This document shows, piece after piece, positions 55,069 through 63,304 of a stretch of 64,000 nt of DNA. The stretch is from Methylobacterium adhaesivum (GTDB lineage: Bacteria > Pseudomonadota > Alphaproteobacteria > Rhizobiales > Beijerinckiaceae), in contig NZ_BPQD01000001.1 of NCBI RefSeq assembly GCF_022179065.1, positions 372,001-436,000 of the forward strand, read 5' to 3'. The notes beneath the pieces are model-generated. The model had not been told where the DNA came from. It was given only the letters and a program-made list of their open reading frames with translations, and made no database searches. Each line of letters starts with the position of its first letter. Positions within the stretch are counted from its first letter, which is position 1. A program made the translations under genes and the position numbers.

Positions 55069-56052
55069 TCAGGCCGCGCAGTCGAGGAAGCCGGCGCGGA
55101 TCGCCTCCGGGTCGAGCTTGCGCCCGATGAACACCACCCGCGACACGCGCGGCTCGCCGTCCTTCCACGGACCCTGGAGGTCGCCATCGAGGATCTGGTG
55201 GACGCCCTGGAAGACGAAGCGCTGGGGCTCGTCGGGGAAGGCGACGATGCCCTTGCAGCGCAGGATGTCCGGCCCCTGGACCTGAGTCAGGGTCGAGATC
55301 CACGGCATGAATTTTTCGGGGTCCACCGGGCCGTCGATGCGGGCGGAGACTGACTGCATCTCGTCGTCATGATGGTGATGGTGGCCCTCCTCCAGGAAGT
55401 CGGGCTCGATGTCGAGGATGCGGGAGAGATCGAAGGCGTTGCGGTCGAGCACCTGATCGAGGGGCACGTCGCAGCGGCTGGTGCGGTGTACCTTGGCGTA
55501 GGGGTTGATCGACCGGATGAGGCCCTCGACGCGGTCGAGGTCGGCGGGCTCGACGAGATCGGCTTTGTTGAGCAGGATCACGTCCGCGAAGGCGATCTGG
55601 TTCTTGGCTTCGGGGGCGTCCTTGAGGCGGTCCGCGAGCCATTTCGCGTCCGCCACCGTCACCACGGCGTCGAGGCGGGCGGCCCCGCCGACATCCTCGT
55701 CGATGAAGAACGTTTGGGCGACGGGGGCCGGATCGGCGAGGCCCGTGGTCTCCACGATGATCGCGTCGAACTTGCCGCGGCGCTTCACCAGCCCGTCCAT
55801 GATGCGGATGAGGTCGCCCCGCACGGTGCAGCAGACGCAGCCGTTGTTCATCTCGAACACTTCCTCGTCGGCGCCGATGACGAGGTCGTTGTCGATGCCG
55901 ATCTCGCCGAACTCGTTGACGATCACGGCGTAGCGCTTGCCGTGGTTCTCCGTGAGGATGCGGTTGAGGAGCGTGGTCTTGCCGGCGCCGAGATAGCCCG
56001 TGAGCACGGTTACGGGGATCTTCTGGGAGGCGGTGGTCGCGCTGTCGGACAT
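55069..56052 (-). CDS. CobW/COG0523 family metal-chaperone GTPase
   Basis: A 327-residue G3E GTPase. It shows P-loop [31 protein letters not shown], the metal site [24 protein letters not shown] and [11 protein letters not shown] His run (GHHHHHDDE) lies before the C-terminal domain. This is typical of COG0523 proteins that deliver or store zinc under limitation. The ATG at 56052 opens [18 protein letters not shown] Zur-like palindrome is about 47 bases upstream, supporting a zinc role over cobalamin synthesis. Confidence 0.88.
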   Translation of the reverse strand: MSDSATTASQKIPVTVLTGYLGAGKTTLLNRILTENHGKRYAVIVNEFGEIGIDNDLVIGADEEVFEMNNGCVCCTVRGDLIRIMDGLVKRRGKFDAIIVETTGLADPAPVAQTFFIDEDVGGAARLDAVVTVADAKWLADRLKDAPEAKNQIAFADVILLNKADLVEPADLDRVEGLIRSINPYAKVHRTSRCDVPLDQVLDRNAFDLSRILDIEPDFLEEGHHHHHDDEMQSVSARIDGPVDPEKFMPWISTLTQVQGPDILRCKGIVAFPDEPQRFVFQGVHQILDGDLQGPWKDGEPRVSRVVFIGRKLDPEAIRAGFLDCAA

Positions 56053-56098
56053 GGCGGCTCTTTTCGAATTTCCGGACGAATGCGGCCGGGGATGCCGG

Positions 56099-56113
56099 TG
56101 TTATATTGTATCA
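56099..56113 (-). promoter_or_regulatory. Zur-like operator upstream of the CobW gene
   Basis: TGTTATATTGTATCA is a 15-base imperfect palindrome (5 of 7 pairs match), AT-rich in a GC-rich genome. On the minus strand it includes TATAAC, a possible -10 element. It fits the general form of Zur boxes in alphaproteobacteria, and its position ahead of a zinc-type GTPase is the expected one. Confidence 0.45.
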
Positions 56114-56137
56114 ACCCCCGGGGATGAAAGCCCGGTG

Positions 56138-56710
56138 TCAGGCGCCACGCGGGCTCAGGGTCTCGCACAGGGTGTCGAGGGTGCCGCGAAATCCTGCGGC
56201 GCCGGCGAGCACCCGCTCCAGCAGGAGCGCGCCCTCCAGGGTCGCCACCACCAGTCGCGCCGTGGGACCGGGCGACACGCCCGCCCGGACGCTGCCGTCG
56301 CCAAGGCCATCGGCCAGCACGCCCTCCAGCCAAGTGATGTGCTTGTCGAAGAATCGCGTGATGGCCGCGCGGACGGAGTCGGGCAGGGCGTCGCGCTCCA
56401 CCGCCAGCACGGCGCAGAGGCAGCCGAGATCGTCCTCGACACCGCCGAGATAGAGCCGGCCATAGGCCGCGATCCGCGCGACGCCGCCCTTCGCCTGCGC
56501 CAGGATCGACGCGAGGGCAGCGTCGTAGCGCTCGTCGTAGGCGGCGACGAGAGCCAGGGCGAGATCGGCCTTCGTCGGGAAGTGGTGATGGATGCTCGCC
56601 TTGCGGATGCCCACCACCGCCGCGAGGTCGGCGTAGCTGAAACCCGAATAGCCCCGGCCGCGAACCAGGATCTCGGCCTGCAGGAGCAGTTCCGTGCGCG
56701 TGTCTCTCAT
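56138..56710 (-). CDS. TetR/AcrR family transcriptional regulator
   Basis: A 190-residue repressor-type protein. The N-terminal helix-turn-helix reads GYSGFSYADLAAVVGIRKAS followed by IHHHFPTKADLALALV. The ligand-binding half contains a Cys pair in DDLGCLCAVLAVE, possible sensor residues for thiol-reactive ligands. It is divergent from the PQQ relay trio, with an inverted repeat in the shared intergenic region, so it probably controls both. The ATG at 56710 is the first good start. Confidence 0.88.
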   Translation of the reverse strand: MRDTRTELLLQAEILVRGRGYSGFSYADLAAVVGIRKASIHHHFPTKADLALALVAAYDERYDAALASILAQAKGGVARIAAYGRLYLGGVEDDLGCLCAVLAVERDALPDSVRAAITRFFDKHITWLEGVLADGLGDGSVRAGVSPGPTARLVVATLEGALLLERVLAGAAGFRGTLDTLCETLSPRGA

Positions 56711-56777
56711 GAGGGTATCGGCATGGCGGGCGCTTCCGGCGGCACAATCAAGAAAGCCGGATCGCGGAAATGTGCCG

Positions 56778-56812
56778 TTGACGGCGCGAGGAATCTACCT
56801 ACTAAATGGTAG
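56778..56812 (+). promoter_or_regulatory. Candidate promoter and TetR operator for the PQQ relay operon
   Basis: TTGACG at 56778-56783 and TACTAA at 56800-56805 are spaced by 16 bases as a possible sigma-70 promoter. CTACC at 56795-56799 and GGTAG at 56808-56812 form an inverted repeat overlapping the -10 region, where a TetR dimer could block transcription. It lies 28 bases before the metallohydrolase start. Confidence 0.5.
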
Positions 56813-56840
56813 CCAAGAAAACAAGCGGAGGACGTCCGGT

Positions 56841-57809
56841 ATGGTGGCCCAAGTCGGCCTCACACGCCCCGTCGCGGGTGGTTTCCGGGCGAACCGGCGC
56901 GAGGCCCTGTTCGGCGGCCTGTGCCTGTGCTGCCTGCCGACCCTCGGGCGCGCGGCGGAGGGGTTCGCCCTCGACGAGGTCGGTCTCGGCATCTTCATCC
57001 GGCGCGGACCCGACGCCGAGGCGACGGCCGACAACGCTGACGCCATCGCCAATATCGGTTTCATCGTTGGCGAGCGTTCGGTCCTCGTGACGGAATCCGG
57101 CGGCAGCCTCGCCGACGGGCAGTGGCTGCGCGCCGAGATCCGCAAACGGACGGACAAGCCCATCAGCCACGTTGTGCTCACACACGTCCACCCCGACCAT
57201 TGCTTCGGGGCCGAAGCGTTCGAGGCCGACAAGCCCGTGTTCATCGGGCATCATGCCCTGCGTTCCGCCCTGGACGCACGCGGCGAGTATTACCGCACCC
57301 GCCTCGTCGAGATCCTCGGGGCGGACCGGGCGGGCCGCGTGGTCTATCCGACCTTGGAGGTCGCGGACGGCGCCGAGGTCGATCTCGGCGGGCGCAGTCT
57401 CACCTTCCATGCCCACGGGACGGCGCACACCAACTGCGACCTCTCCATGCGGGATTCGGCCTCCGGCCTGCTGTTTCCCGCCGACCTCCTGTTCGTCGCC
57501 CGCATCCCGTCCCTCGACGGCAGCCTCCTCGGCTGGCTGAAGGAGGCCGAGGTGTTGAAGGCCATGGGCGCCGACGCGGCGGTGCCGGGCCACGGCCCGA
57601 CCCGCGTGGCGTTCGCCCCCGCCCTGGCCGATCTCACCCGCTACCTCGGCACCCTGCGCGACGAGACCCGCAAGGCGGTCGCCGCCGACATGCCCATCGA
57701 GAAGGCGGTCGCCACCATTGGCCGCTCGGAAGCCAAGAACTGGGCCCTGTTCGACCTCTACAACGGCCGCAACGTCACCCAGGCCTTCAAGGAACTCGAA
57801 TGGGAGTGA
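56841..57809 (+). CDS. Quinoprotein relay system zinc metallohydrolase (MBL fold)
   Basis: A 322-residue exported metallo-beta-lactamase-fold protein. The N-terminal NRREALFGGLCLCCLP suggests Tat export. The metal motif is THVHPDHCFG (His115, His117, Asp119, His120), with GHH, HGTAHTNCD and VPGHGPTR downstream. It matches the SoxH-related metallohydrolases found with PQQ-dependent dehydrogenases and with the SoxYZ-like carrier that follows. The ATG at 56841 has GGAGG nine bases before it. The three relay genes are closely spaced on the plus strand and divergent from a TetR gene. Confidence 0.87.
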   Translation: MVAQVGLTRPVAGGFRANRREALFGGLCLCCLPTLGRAAEGFALDEVGLGIFIRRGPDAEATADNADAIANIGFIVGERSVLVTESGGSLADGQWLRAEIRKRTDKPISHVVLTHVHPDHCFGAEAFEADKPVFIGHHALRSALDARGEYYRTRLVEILGADRAGRVVYPTLEVADGAEVDLGGRSLTFHAHGTAHTNCDLSMRDSASGLLFPADLLFVARIPSLDGSLLGWLKEAEVLKAMGADAAVPGHGPTRVAFAPALADLTRYLGTLRDETRKAVAADMPIEKAVATIGRSEAKNWALFDLYNGRNVTQAFKELEWE

Positions 57810-57844
57810 TCCCGCCCCCATCTATCCCCGAGAGGAGACACGCC

Positions 57845-58693
57845 ATGAAGCCGTTCACCGCCGCCCTCGCCCTATCGCTCGCCGCTGCGCTGCCGACCGC
57901 CGCCCTGTTCGCCGGCCCCGTCCTATTCACCGGGGCGGCCCTGGCCGCCGGCGCTTCGGACACCGATGCCGAACGCCTTGCCCGCTGGAACGAGATCCGC
58001 ACCTCGATCTTCGGTGACAAGGCGGTGCAGCCCACCGACACCCTGGTGACGGTCGATGCCCCGGTCCGGGCCCTCGACGCCGCCCTGGTGCCCATCACCC
58101 TGACCATGCCGGAGAAGGACAAGGTCGCGGGCGTGTCCCTGGTGATCGACGACAACCCGTCGCCCTATGCCGCCAACATCACCTTCGGCCCCGCCGCCGA
58201 TCCGGGCGAGATCAAGCTCCGGGTGCGGGTGAACAACTACACCAATGTCCATGCCGTGGTGCGGACGAAGGACGGCGGGTTGTTCGAGACGGCGAAGTTC
58301 GTGAAGGCATCGGGCGGCTGCTCGGCCCCCATGGGCATGAGCGACGAGGAGGCCATGAAGGGCATGGGCGACATGCGGATGAAGTTCGCGGAAGCCGCGC
58401 CCGGCGCCAAGTCGACGGAGGCGACGCTCATGATCCGCCACCCGAACTTCTCCGGCATGCAGATGAACCAGATCACCCGCGACTACACCCCGGCCCGCTA
58501 CATCCAGAAGGTCGTGGTCTCGCAGGGCGACCGCAACATCCTGACCCTGGACGGCGACATCTCCATCGCGTCGAACCCGGTGATCAACTTCGCGTTCCTG
58601 CCCGAAGGCAAGGCACCCGTCACGGTGGTGGCCTCGGACAATCAGAACGGCCGCTGGGAGCACAGCTTCCCGGTGCCGAGCCCGAGCAACTGA
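57845..58693 (+). CDS. Quinoprotein-associated fused SoxYZ-like carrier protein
   Basis: A 282-residue periplasmic protein. A long signal region ends near AALAAGAS. The first half is SoxY-like, ending FVKASGGCSAP, where Cys159 is the likely carrier residue as in the GGC-type end of SoxY. The second half is SoxZ-like (TLMIRHPNFSGMQMNQIT). SoxYZ normally carries sulfur intermediates on Cys; in these fusions the cargo is not known and they accompany PQQ dehydrogenases. A GAGAGGAG ribosome site precedes ATG 57845. Confidence 0.87.
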   Translation: MKPFTAALALSLAAALPTAALFAGPVLFTGAALAAGASDTDAERLARWNEIRTSIFGDKAVQPTDTLVTVDAPVRALDAALVPITLTMPEKDKVAGVSLVIDDNPSPYAANITFGPAADPGEIKLRVRVNNYTNVHAVVRTKDGGLFETAKFVKASGGCSAPMGMSDEEAMKGMGDMRMKFAEAAPGAKSTEATLMIRHPNFSGMQMNQITRDYTPARYIQKVVVSQGDRNILTLDGDISIASNPVINFAFLPEGKAPVTVVASDNQNGRWEHSFPVPSPSN

Positions 58694-58706
58694 GGGCGAG
58701 GTCCGT

Positions 58707-59291
58707 ATGATCCCCCTCGCTCGCCTCACCGCCGCCGCCCTCCTCACCCTCGGGGTGGCGGCGGCGCCCGCCGACTCGCCGGTCAACGTGCCCGAGCCCG
58801 ACGGCTTCCACACGGGTCCGCAGCAGGGCTACACGCCGCCAACCCTGAAGGGCGCCGTGGTGCTCGACATCGATGGCCTCCACCGGGTGGTGGCCGAGGC
58901 CCGGCCCGTGCTCATCGACGTTGCGCTCGCCGACCGGCGCCCCGCCGGCATGGCCCCCGACAAGCCCTGGCTGCCGGCCCACCGCAGCATCCCGGGCGCC
59001 GTCTGGATGCCGAATGCAGGCGCCGCGCCCCTCGACCCCGCCCACGAAGCCCTGTTCCTTGCCCGCGTTGCCGACCTGACGGGCGGCGACAGGACGAAGC
59101 CCATCGTCACCTTCTGCCATCCCGATTGCTGGGGCAGCTGGAACGCGGGCAAGCGCCTCGTCCAGGCCGGCTACACCGCCGTGCACTGGTTCCCGGCAGG
59201 CATCGAAGGCTGGCAGGAGCGGCACGAGACGGCGGTGCTGAAGGAGGACCCGGCTTGGGCGGCTCGGCCCGCGAGCGCAGCGCAACGCTGA
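58707..59291 (+). CDS. PQQ-catabolism-associated CxxxCW-motif rhodanese-like protein
   Basis: A 194-residue exported protein. The signal peptide is ARLTAAALLTLGVAAAPA. The core is rhodanese-like: VLIDVALADRRP, HRSIPGAVWMP and the active loop FCHPDCWGSWNAGKRL, with Cys137, Cys141 and Trp142. This matches the PQQ-dependent-catabolism CXXCW family. The start is ATG 58707, 13 bases after the SoxYZ stop, so the trio is one operon. Confidence 0.87.
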   Translation: MIPLARLTAAALLTLGVAAAPADSPVNVPEPDGFHTGPQQGYTPPTLKGAVVLDIDGLHRVVAEARPVLIDVALADRRPAGMAPDKPWLPAHRSIPGAVWMPNAGAAPLDPAHEALFLARVADLTGGDRTKPIVTFCHPDCWGSWNAGKRLVQAGYTAVHWFPAGIEGWQERHETAVLKEDPAWAARPASAAQR

Positions 59292-59603
59292 AGCGGGCGA
59301 CTTCGAATCGTTCCAGCCTTCGCCGGTGCAGTTGACACCGGCCGGGTTGTGGCGGAAGAAAGGCGCGCACAGGCGGCCCAAGTCTAGGGAGGAAACGCCC
59401 ACTGAATAGTGCGGGACGGCGACGCCATCGCCGTCACCGCAACGTGGGTGGTCTAGCGTCGCTCAAGTCGTCTCGGTTGACAAGACCTTTCAATTCTTTC
59501 TCTTCGTCTATGTCGGCCCGCGCGTTTCGATGCGGGTCGGTGTATGACAGCCCACCCAATGCCCGTCCCCGCCGCGCGGGGGCCGTGAGCCCGGTGGAGT
59601 TCG
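59292..59603. other. Intergenic region upstream of panB
   Basis: This 312-base gap has no supported gene. A TTGACA hexamer at 59477-59482 followed by an AT-richer tract (CAATTCTTTC) is a plausible -35 for panB, but no good -10 at normal spacing was found. Confidence 0.35.
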
Positions 59604-60428
59604 ATGTCCCAGGTTGTCCAATCGCGCCGTATCCGTGCCGTCGATCTCGCCAAGCGCAAGGCGGCGGGCGTCAAGATCATCGCGCTGACCGCCTACCACG
59701 CCCACACCGCCAGCATCCTCGATCCCCACTGCGACTTCATCCTCGTGGGCGATTCCCTCGGCATGGTGATGCACGGCATGGAATCGACCCTGCCGGTGAC
59801 CCTGGAGATGATGATCGTCCAGGCCCAGGCGGTGATCCGCGGAACCACGCGCGCCCTCATCGTGGTGGACATGCCGTTCGGTTCCTACGAGGCGAGCCGT
59901 GAGCAGGCCTTCCTCAACGCCGCCCGCGTTCTCAAGGAGACGGGGGCCGGTGCCATCAAGATGGAGGGCGGCGCGCAGTTCGCCGACACCGTGGCCTTCC
60001 TCGTGGCGCGCGGCATTCCGGTGATGGGCCATATCGGCCTGACCCCCCAATCGGTGAACACCATGGGTGGATTCAAGGTGCAGGGGCGCGCGGGCGGCGA
60101 CGAGGAGCGCCTCCTGGCCGATGCTCGCGCCATCAGCGAAGCGGGCGCCTTCGCCATCGTGCTGGAGGGCATCGTCGAGCCCGTGGCCCGCGCCATCGCG
60201 ACCGCGCCCGGGATCGCGGCGGCCACCATCGGCATCGGCGCCAGCACGGCCTGCGACGGCCAAATCCTGGTGCTCGAAGACATGCTGGGGCTCAGCGACC
60301 GTGTCCCGAAATTCGTCAAGCAGTTCGGATCGTTGCGGAGCCAGATCGAGGGCGCCGTGGCAGCCTATGCCGAGGAAGTCCGCGCCGGGCGCTTCCCGGC
60401 CGACGAGCACACCTACCCGCCGGCGTGA
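59604..60428 (+). CDS. panB: PanB, ketopantoate hydroxymethyltransferase
   Basis: A 274-residue enzyme of pantothenate (coenzyme A) synthesis. It converts 2-oxoisovalerate and methylene-tetrahydrofolate into ketopantoate. Family motifs: [57 protein letters not shown] and [16 protein letters not shown]. panC is not adjacent. The ATG at 59604 opens [17 protein letters not shown], the normal N-terminus. Confidence 0.97.
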   Translation: MSQVVQSRRIRAVDLAKRKAAGVKIIALTAYHAHTASILDPHCDFILVGDSLGMVMHGMESTLPVTLEMMIVQAQAVIRGTTRALIVVDMPFGSYEASREQAFLNAARVLKETGAGAIKMEGGAQFADTVAFLVARGIPVMGHIGLTPQSVNTMGGFKVQGRAGGDEERLLADARAISEAGAFAIVLEGIVEPVARAIATAPGIAAATIGIGASTACDGQILVLEDMLGLSDRVPKFVKQFGSLRSQIEGAVAAYAEEVRAGRFPADEHTYPPA

Positions 60429-60551
60429 CCCCGGTGCGGTCGCGCACGAAATCGTGGCAGGGTGCGTGGATCACGGTTACCATTCATCAACCGTTCGAGG
60501 GCCAGATTTCATCCTGAAGACCGGATTCGAGATCCTTCAAGGAACAGCATC

Positions 60552-60851
60552 ATGAAGCGGACCCTCCTCTGCGCGGCGCTGGCCGGCAGCCTCGCGATGA
60601 CGGCGGTGCCGGGGGCCCAGGCCCGTGACGGCATCGGCCCCGGCGGCGCGGCGGCCCTGGGCGTGCTCGGCGGCCTCGCCATCGGGGGCGCCATCGCCTC
60701 CTCGCAGAACAACGGCTACTACCCCGGCCGCCCCGTCTACCGCGAGCCGCGCCCGGTCTATGTCGAGGAAGAGGTCTGCCACATGGAACGGCGCGGCTAC
60801 ATCGACGCCTACGGCGACGAGCATATCCGCCGCGTCCGCGTCTGCGAATAG
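60552..60851 (+). CDS. Small secreted glycine-zipper protein with C-terminal Cys pair
   Basis: A 99-residue exported protein. The signal peptide is MKRTLLCAALAGSLAMTAVPGAQA. A glycine-zipper segment follows (GPGGAAALGVLGGLAIGGAI), then a Tyr/Pro/Arg-rich linker and a C-terminal domain VCHMERRGYIDAYGDEHIRR ending in Cys. The two Cys probably pair. Related proteins are common in alphaproteobacteria with unknown role. AAGGA eight bases upstream supports ATG 60552. Confidence 0.75.
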   Translation: MKRTLLCAALAGSLAMTAVPGAQARDGIGPGGAAALGVLGGLAIGGAIASSQNNGYYPGRPVYREPRPVYVEEEVCHMERRGYIDAYGDEHIRRVRVCE

Positions 60852-60858
60852 TTCATTT

Positions 60859-60886
60859 CGGGGCGAAGGTTCGAGCCTTCGCCCCG
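60859..60886. terminator. Bidirectional hairpin terminator
   Basis: CGGGGCGAAGG at 60859-60869 pairs perfectly with CCTTCGCCCCG at 60876-60886. It lies between convergent genes ending at 60851 and 60893. Confidence 0.85.
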
Positions 60887-60892
60887 TCGCCC

Positions 60893-63082
60893 TCACCAGC
60901 GATAGCCGAGGCTGGCGATGATCCTGCGCTGGGTGCCGTAGAAGCACGAGGTCGCGTTCGAGCACGACGAGACGAAGCGTTTGTCTCCGGCGTTCTGGAT
61001 GTTGACCGCTGCGCGCCAGCCGTCGCGCTCGTAATGCACCGCCGCATCGAAGGTGACGTATTCAGGCACCTTGAGGCTGTTGGCGACGTCCGCGTAGGAA
61101 CGGCCGACATAGTTCACGCCACCGCCGAAGCCGAAGCCTTTGAAGTCTCCGACGGGGATCGTGTAGTCGGCCCAGAGCGAGGCGAAGTTTTCGGGAATGC
61201 CCACCGGCACCCGGCCGACGCCATCGCCCGTGCCCTCGATCGTGCGCAGGCCGTAGATCGTGTAGGACGCGATGAGGTTGAGGCCCTCGGCGAGGCTGGT
61301 GGTGGCCGACGCCTCGAAGCCCTGCGAACGGACCTTGCCGAGCTGGACGTTCTGGAAGGCGAAGTTCGGGTCCGGCGTCAGCACGTTCGAGCGCACGAGG
61401 TCGAAGGCCGCCACGGTGAAGAAGGTGTTCCAGCCGACGGGCTGGAACTTGGCGCCGACCTCGATCTGCTCGCCCTTGTCGGCCTTGAACGGGCGGTTGC
61501 CCGCGTCGGCGCCCGGCGTCGGATTGAACGAGGTGCCGTAAGTGACGTAGGGCGCCAAGCCATTGTCGAAATTGTAGATCAGGCCCAGACGCCCGGTGAA
61601 GGCGCTCTCGTTCTGCGTGGTAGAATTGGCCAGGACGAGCTTGTCCTGGAGATCGTTGGTCACGAAGTCCTGGCGGCCGCCGATGAGGAAGGTTAGCCGC
61701 TCTGTGAGCGCCACCTGATCCTGCGCGTAGAGGCCGACCTGCTGAAGTTGCTGATTGATGACGCGGTAGGGCAGGGGGCGGGCACTGGCCTGGAAGTAGC
61801 GCGGCGACAGAATGTTCAGCGAGGCGACCGGGAAGGTCGTGCCCTGGTTGTCCGACAGGCTGTAGCGCTTGTAGTCGACGCCCATCAGCAGGGTATGGCC
61901 GAAGTATCCGTCGTTAAACCGGGCTTCCGCCTGATTGTCGACGGTGAACAGCCCGGCACGCGGCGTGGTGAGGAAGCCGTAGCGGGCGAGTTCGGTCTGG
62001 GCGGTGTCGGCGTAGCCGTTGCCGACGTAGCGCTGGTCGCGCACCTCCGTGAACGAGAACCGGAAGTTCTGGCGGACCGTCCAGACGTCGTCGACATGGT
62101 GCTCGAACTCGTAGCCGAGGTTCGCCTGGTTGCGGGTGTAGCTGTCGATCAGGGGATCGCTGGCGTTGAGGGTGCGGGTGATGCGCAGGCCGGACGCGTT
62201 GGGGCGCACGGTGCCGAGATAGGGCAGGAACTGGCCGGCGCCGCCGGTCTCGTCGCGCTGGAAGCTCGTCAGCACCGTGAAGGTGGTGGCTCCGTCCGGC
62301 TTATAGGTGAAGCTCGGTGCGATGTAGTAGCGGTCCTCCGGCGCGAACTGGACCTGGGCGTCGCTGTTCTGCAGCTTGCCCGTCAGACGGTAGAACCAGT
62401 GGCCGGACGCGTCCGCCGGGCCGCCGAGGTCGAAGGCGGCATAACGCTGGTTGAACGAGCCGCCGCCGAGTTCGACGTAGCGGAACGGCTCCACGGTGGG
62501 ACGCTTCGACACGATGTTGACGAGGCCGCCCACCGGCGAACCGCCGAACAGGGTCGCGGCCGGTCCACGCAGGACCTCGATGCGCTCGGCGCCGAACGGA
62601 TCGATGCGATAGTTTGCGAACGAGGTCTGGAAGAGCTGCAATCCGTCGCGAAACAGGCCGGTCTCGGTGGCCGAGAAGCCCCGGATGAGGAACCAGTCGA
62701 GGCGCGTGTCGGGGCCGAACTGGTTGGCGTAGATGCCCGGCGTGTAGCGCACGGCCTCCGAGACCGTCTGCGAGCGCTGCGCCTCGATCTGCTGCGCGCC
62801 GATGACGCTGATGGATTGCGGGGTGCGGATGAGCGGCGTGTCGGTCTTCGTCGCCGTGGCGCTGCGGCTGGCGACGTAACCGGGCACGGGTCCCCGCGCC
62901 GTCTCGGGCCGGGTCCCACCGGGTGCGCCGGACCCGAGGCCGCCGCCGCTGCCTTCGACGCTCAGGGTCTCGAGGGTGACGGCGTTCTGCTGGGCCTGTG
63001 CCGCCCCCGCGAGGACGAGGAGCGAAACGCCCGCGAGGGCGGCGCGCGCGAGGGGCCTGCATCGCATCGACATCGGGGACAT
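60893..63082 (-). CDS. TonB-dependent siderophore receptor
   Basis: A 729-residue outer-membrane receptor. The signal peptide ends near LAGAAQAQ. The plug domain has TDTPLIRTPQSISVIGAQQI, ALRYTP-like SEAVRYTPGIYANQ, FLIRGFSATE and IEVLRGPAATLFGGSPVGGL. The barrel follows and ends with RIIASLGYRW, the usual aromatic C-terminus. No N-terminal signalling (STN) domain is present. Two Cys near the end (SSCSNATSC) may form a disulfide. The start at 63082 gives a good signal peptide. An Irr-like box sits 73 bases upstream, matching iron control. Confidence 0.92.
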   Translation of the reverse strand: MSPMSMRCRPLARAALAGVSLLVLAGAAQAQQNAVTLETLSVEGSGGGLGSGAPGGTRPETARGPVPGYVASRSATATKTDTPLIRTPQSISVIGAQQIEAQRSQTVSEAVRYTPGIYANQFGPDTRLDWFLIRGFSATETGLFRDGLQLFQTSFANYRIDPFGAERIEVLRGPAATLFGGSPVGGLVNIVSKRPTVEPFRYVELGGGSFNQRYAAFDLGGPADASGHWFYRLTGKLQNSDAQVQFAPEDRYYIAPSFTYKPDGATTFTVLTSFQRDETGGAGQFLPYLGTVRPNASGLRITRTLNASDPLIDSYTRNQANLGYEFEHHVDDVWTVRQNFRFSFTEVRDQRYVGNGYADTAQTELARYGFLTTPRAGLFTVDNQAEARFNDGYFGHTLLMGVDYKRYSLSDNQGTTFPVASLNILSPRYFQASARPLPYRVINQQLQQVGLYAQDQVALTERLTFLIGGRQDFVTNDLQDKLVLANSTTQNESAFTGRLGLIYNFDNGLAPYVTYGTSFNPTPGADAGNRPFKADKGEQIEVGAKFQPVGWNTFFTVAAFDLVRSNVLTPDPNFAFQNVQLGKVRSQGFEASATTSLAEGLNLIASYTIYGLRTIEGTGDGVGRVPVGIPENFASLWADYTIPVGDFKGFGFGGGVNYVGRSYADVANSLKVPEYVTFDAAVHYERDGWRAAVNIQNAGDKRFVSSCSNATSCFYGTQRRIIASLGYRW

Positions 63083-63154
63083 GCTGCGTTCTCCGGGGCG
63101 CGGACGCGCGCCTGCAATCCCGCACGAGGTGCGGGGCAATGGCGCCATGCGCTG

Positions 63155-63171
63155 TTTAGAATTATCGTAAA
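63155..63171 (-). promoter_or_regulatory. Irr-type iron control element upstream of the siderophore receptor
   Basis: TTTAGAATTATCGTAAA is a 17-base imperfect palindrome (6 of 8 pairs match). It resembles the ICE motif bound by Irr (TTTAGAA-N3-TTCTAAA). On the minus strand it covers GATAAT, a -10-like hexamer. A further short inverted repeat, GTTGTGATACAAC, lies at 63174-63186. Confidence 0.55.
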
Positions 63172-63304
63172 CTGTTGTGATACAACGGCTTTATGCGATC
63201 CGTAGACGTCGGCTCGACGGCATACAAGAGCGCCACGATCGTCTCTCGACGACCGTGGCGGCCAGGGCACAGCGGGTTCGGAACGGTCTCACGACCGGGT
63301 GGGA

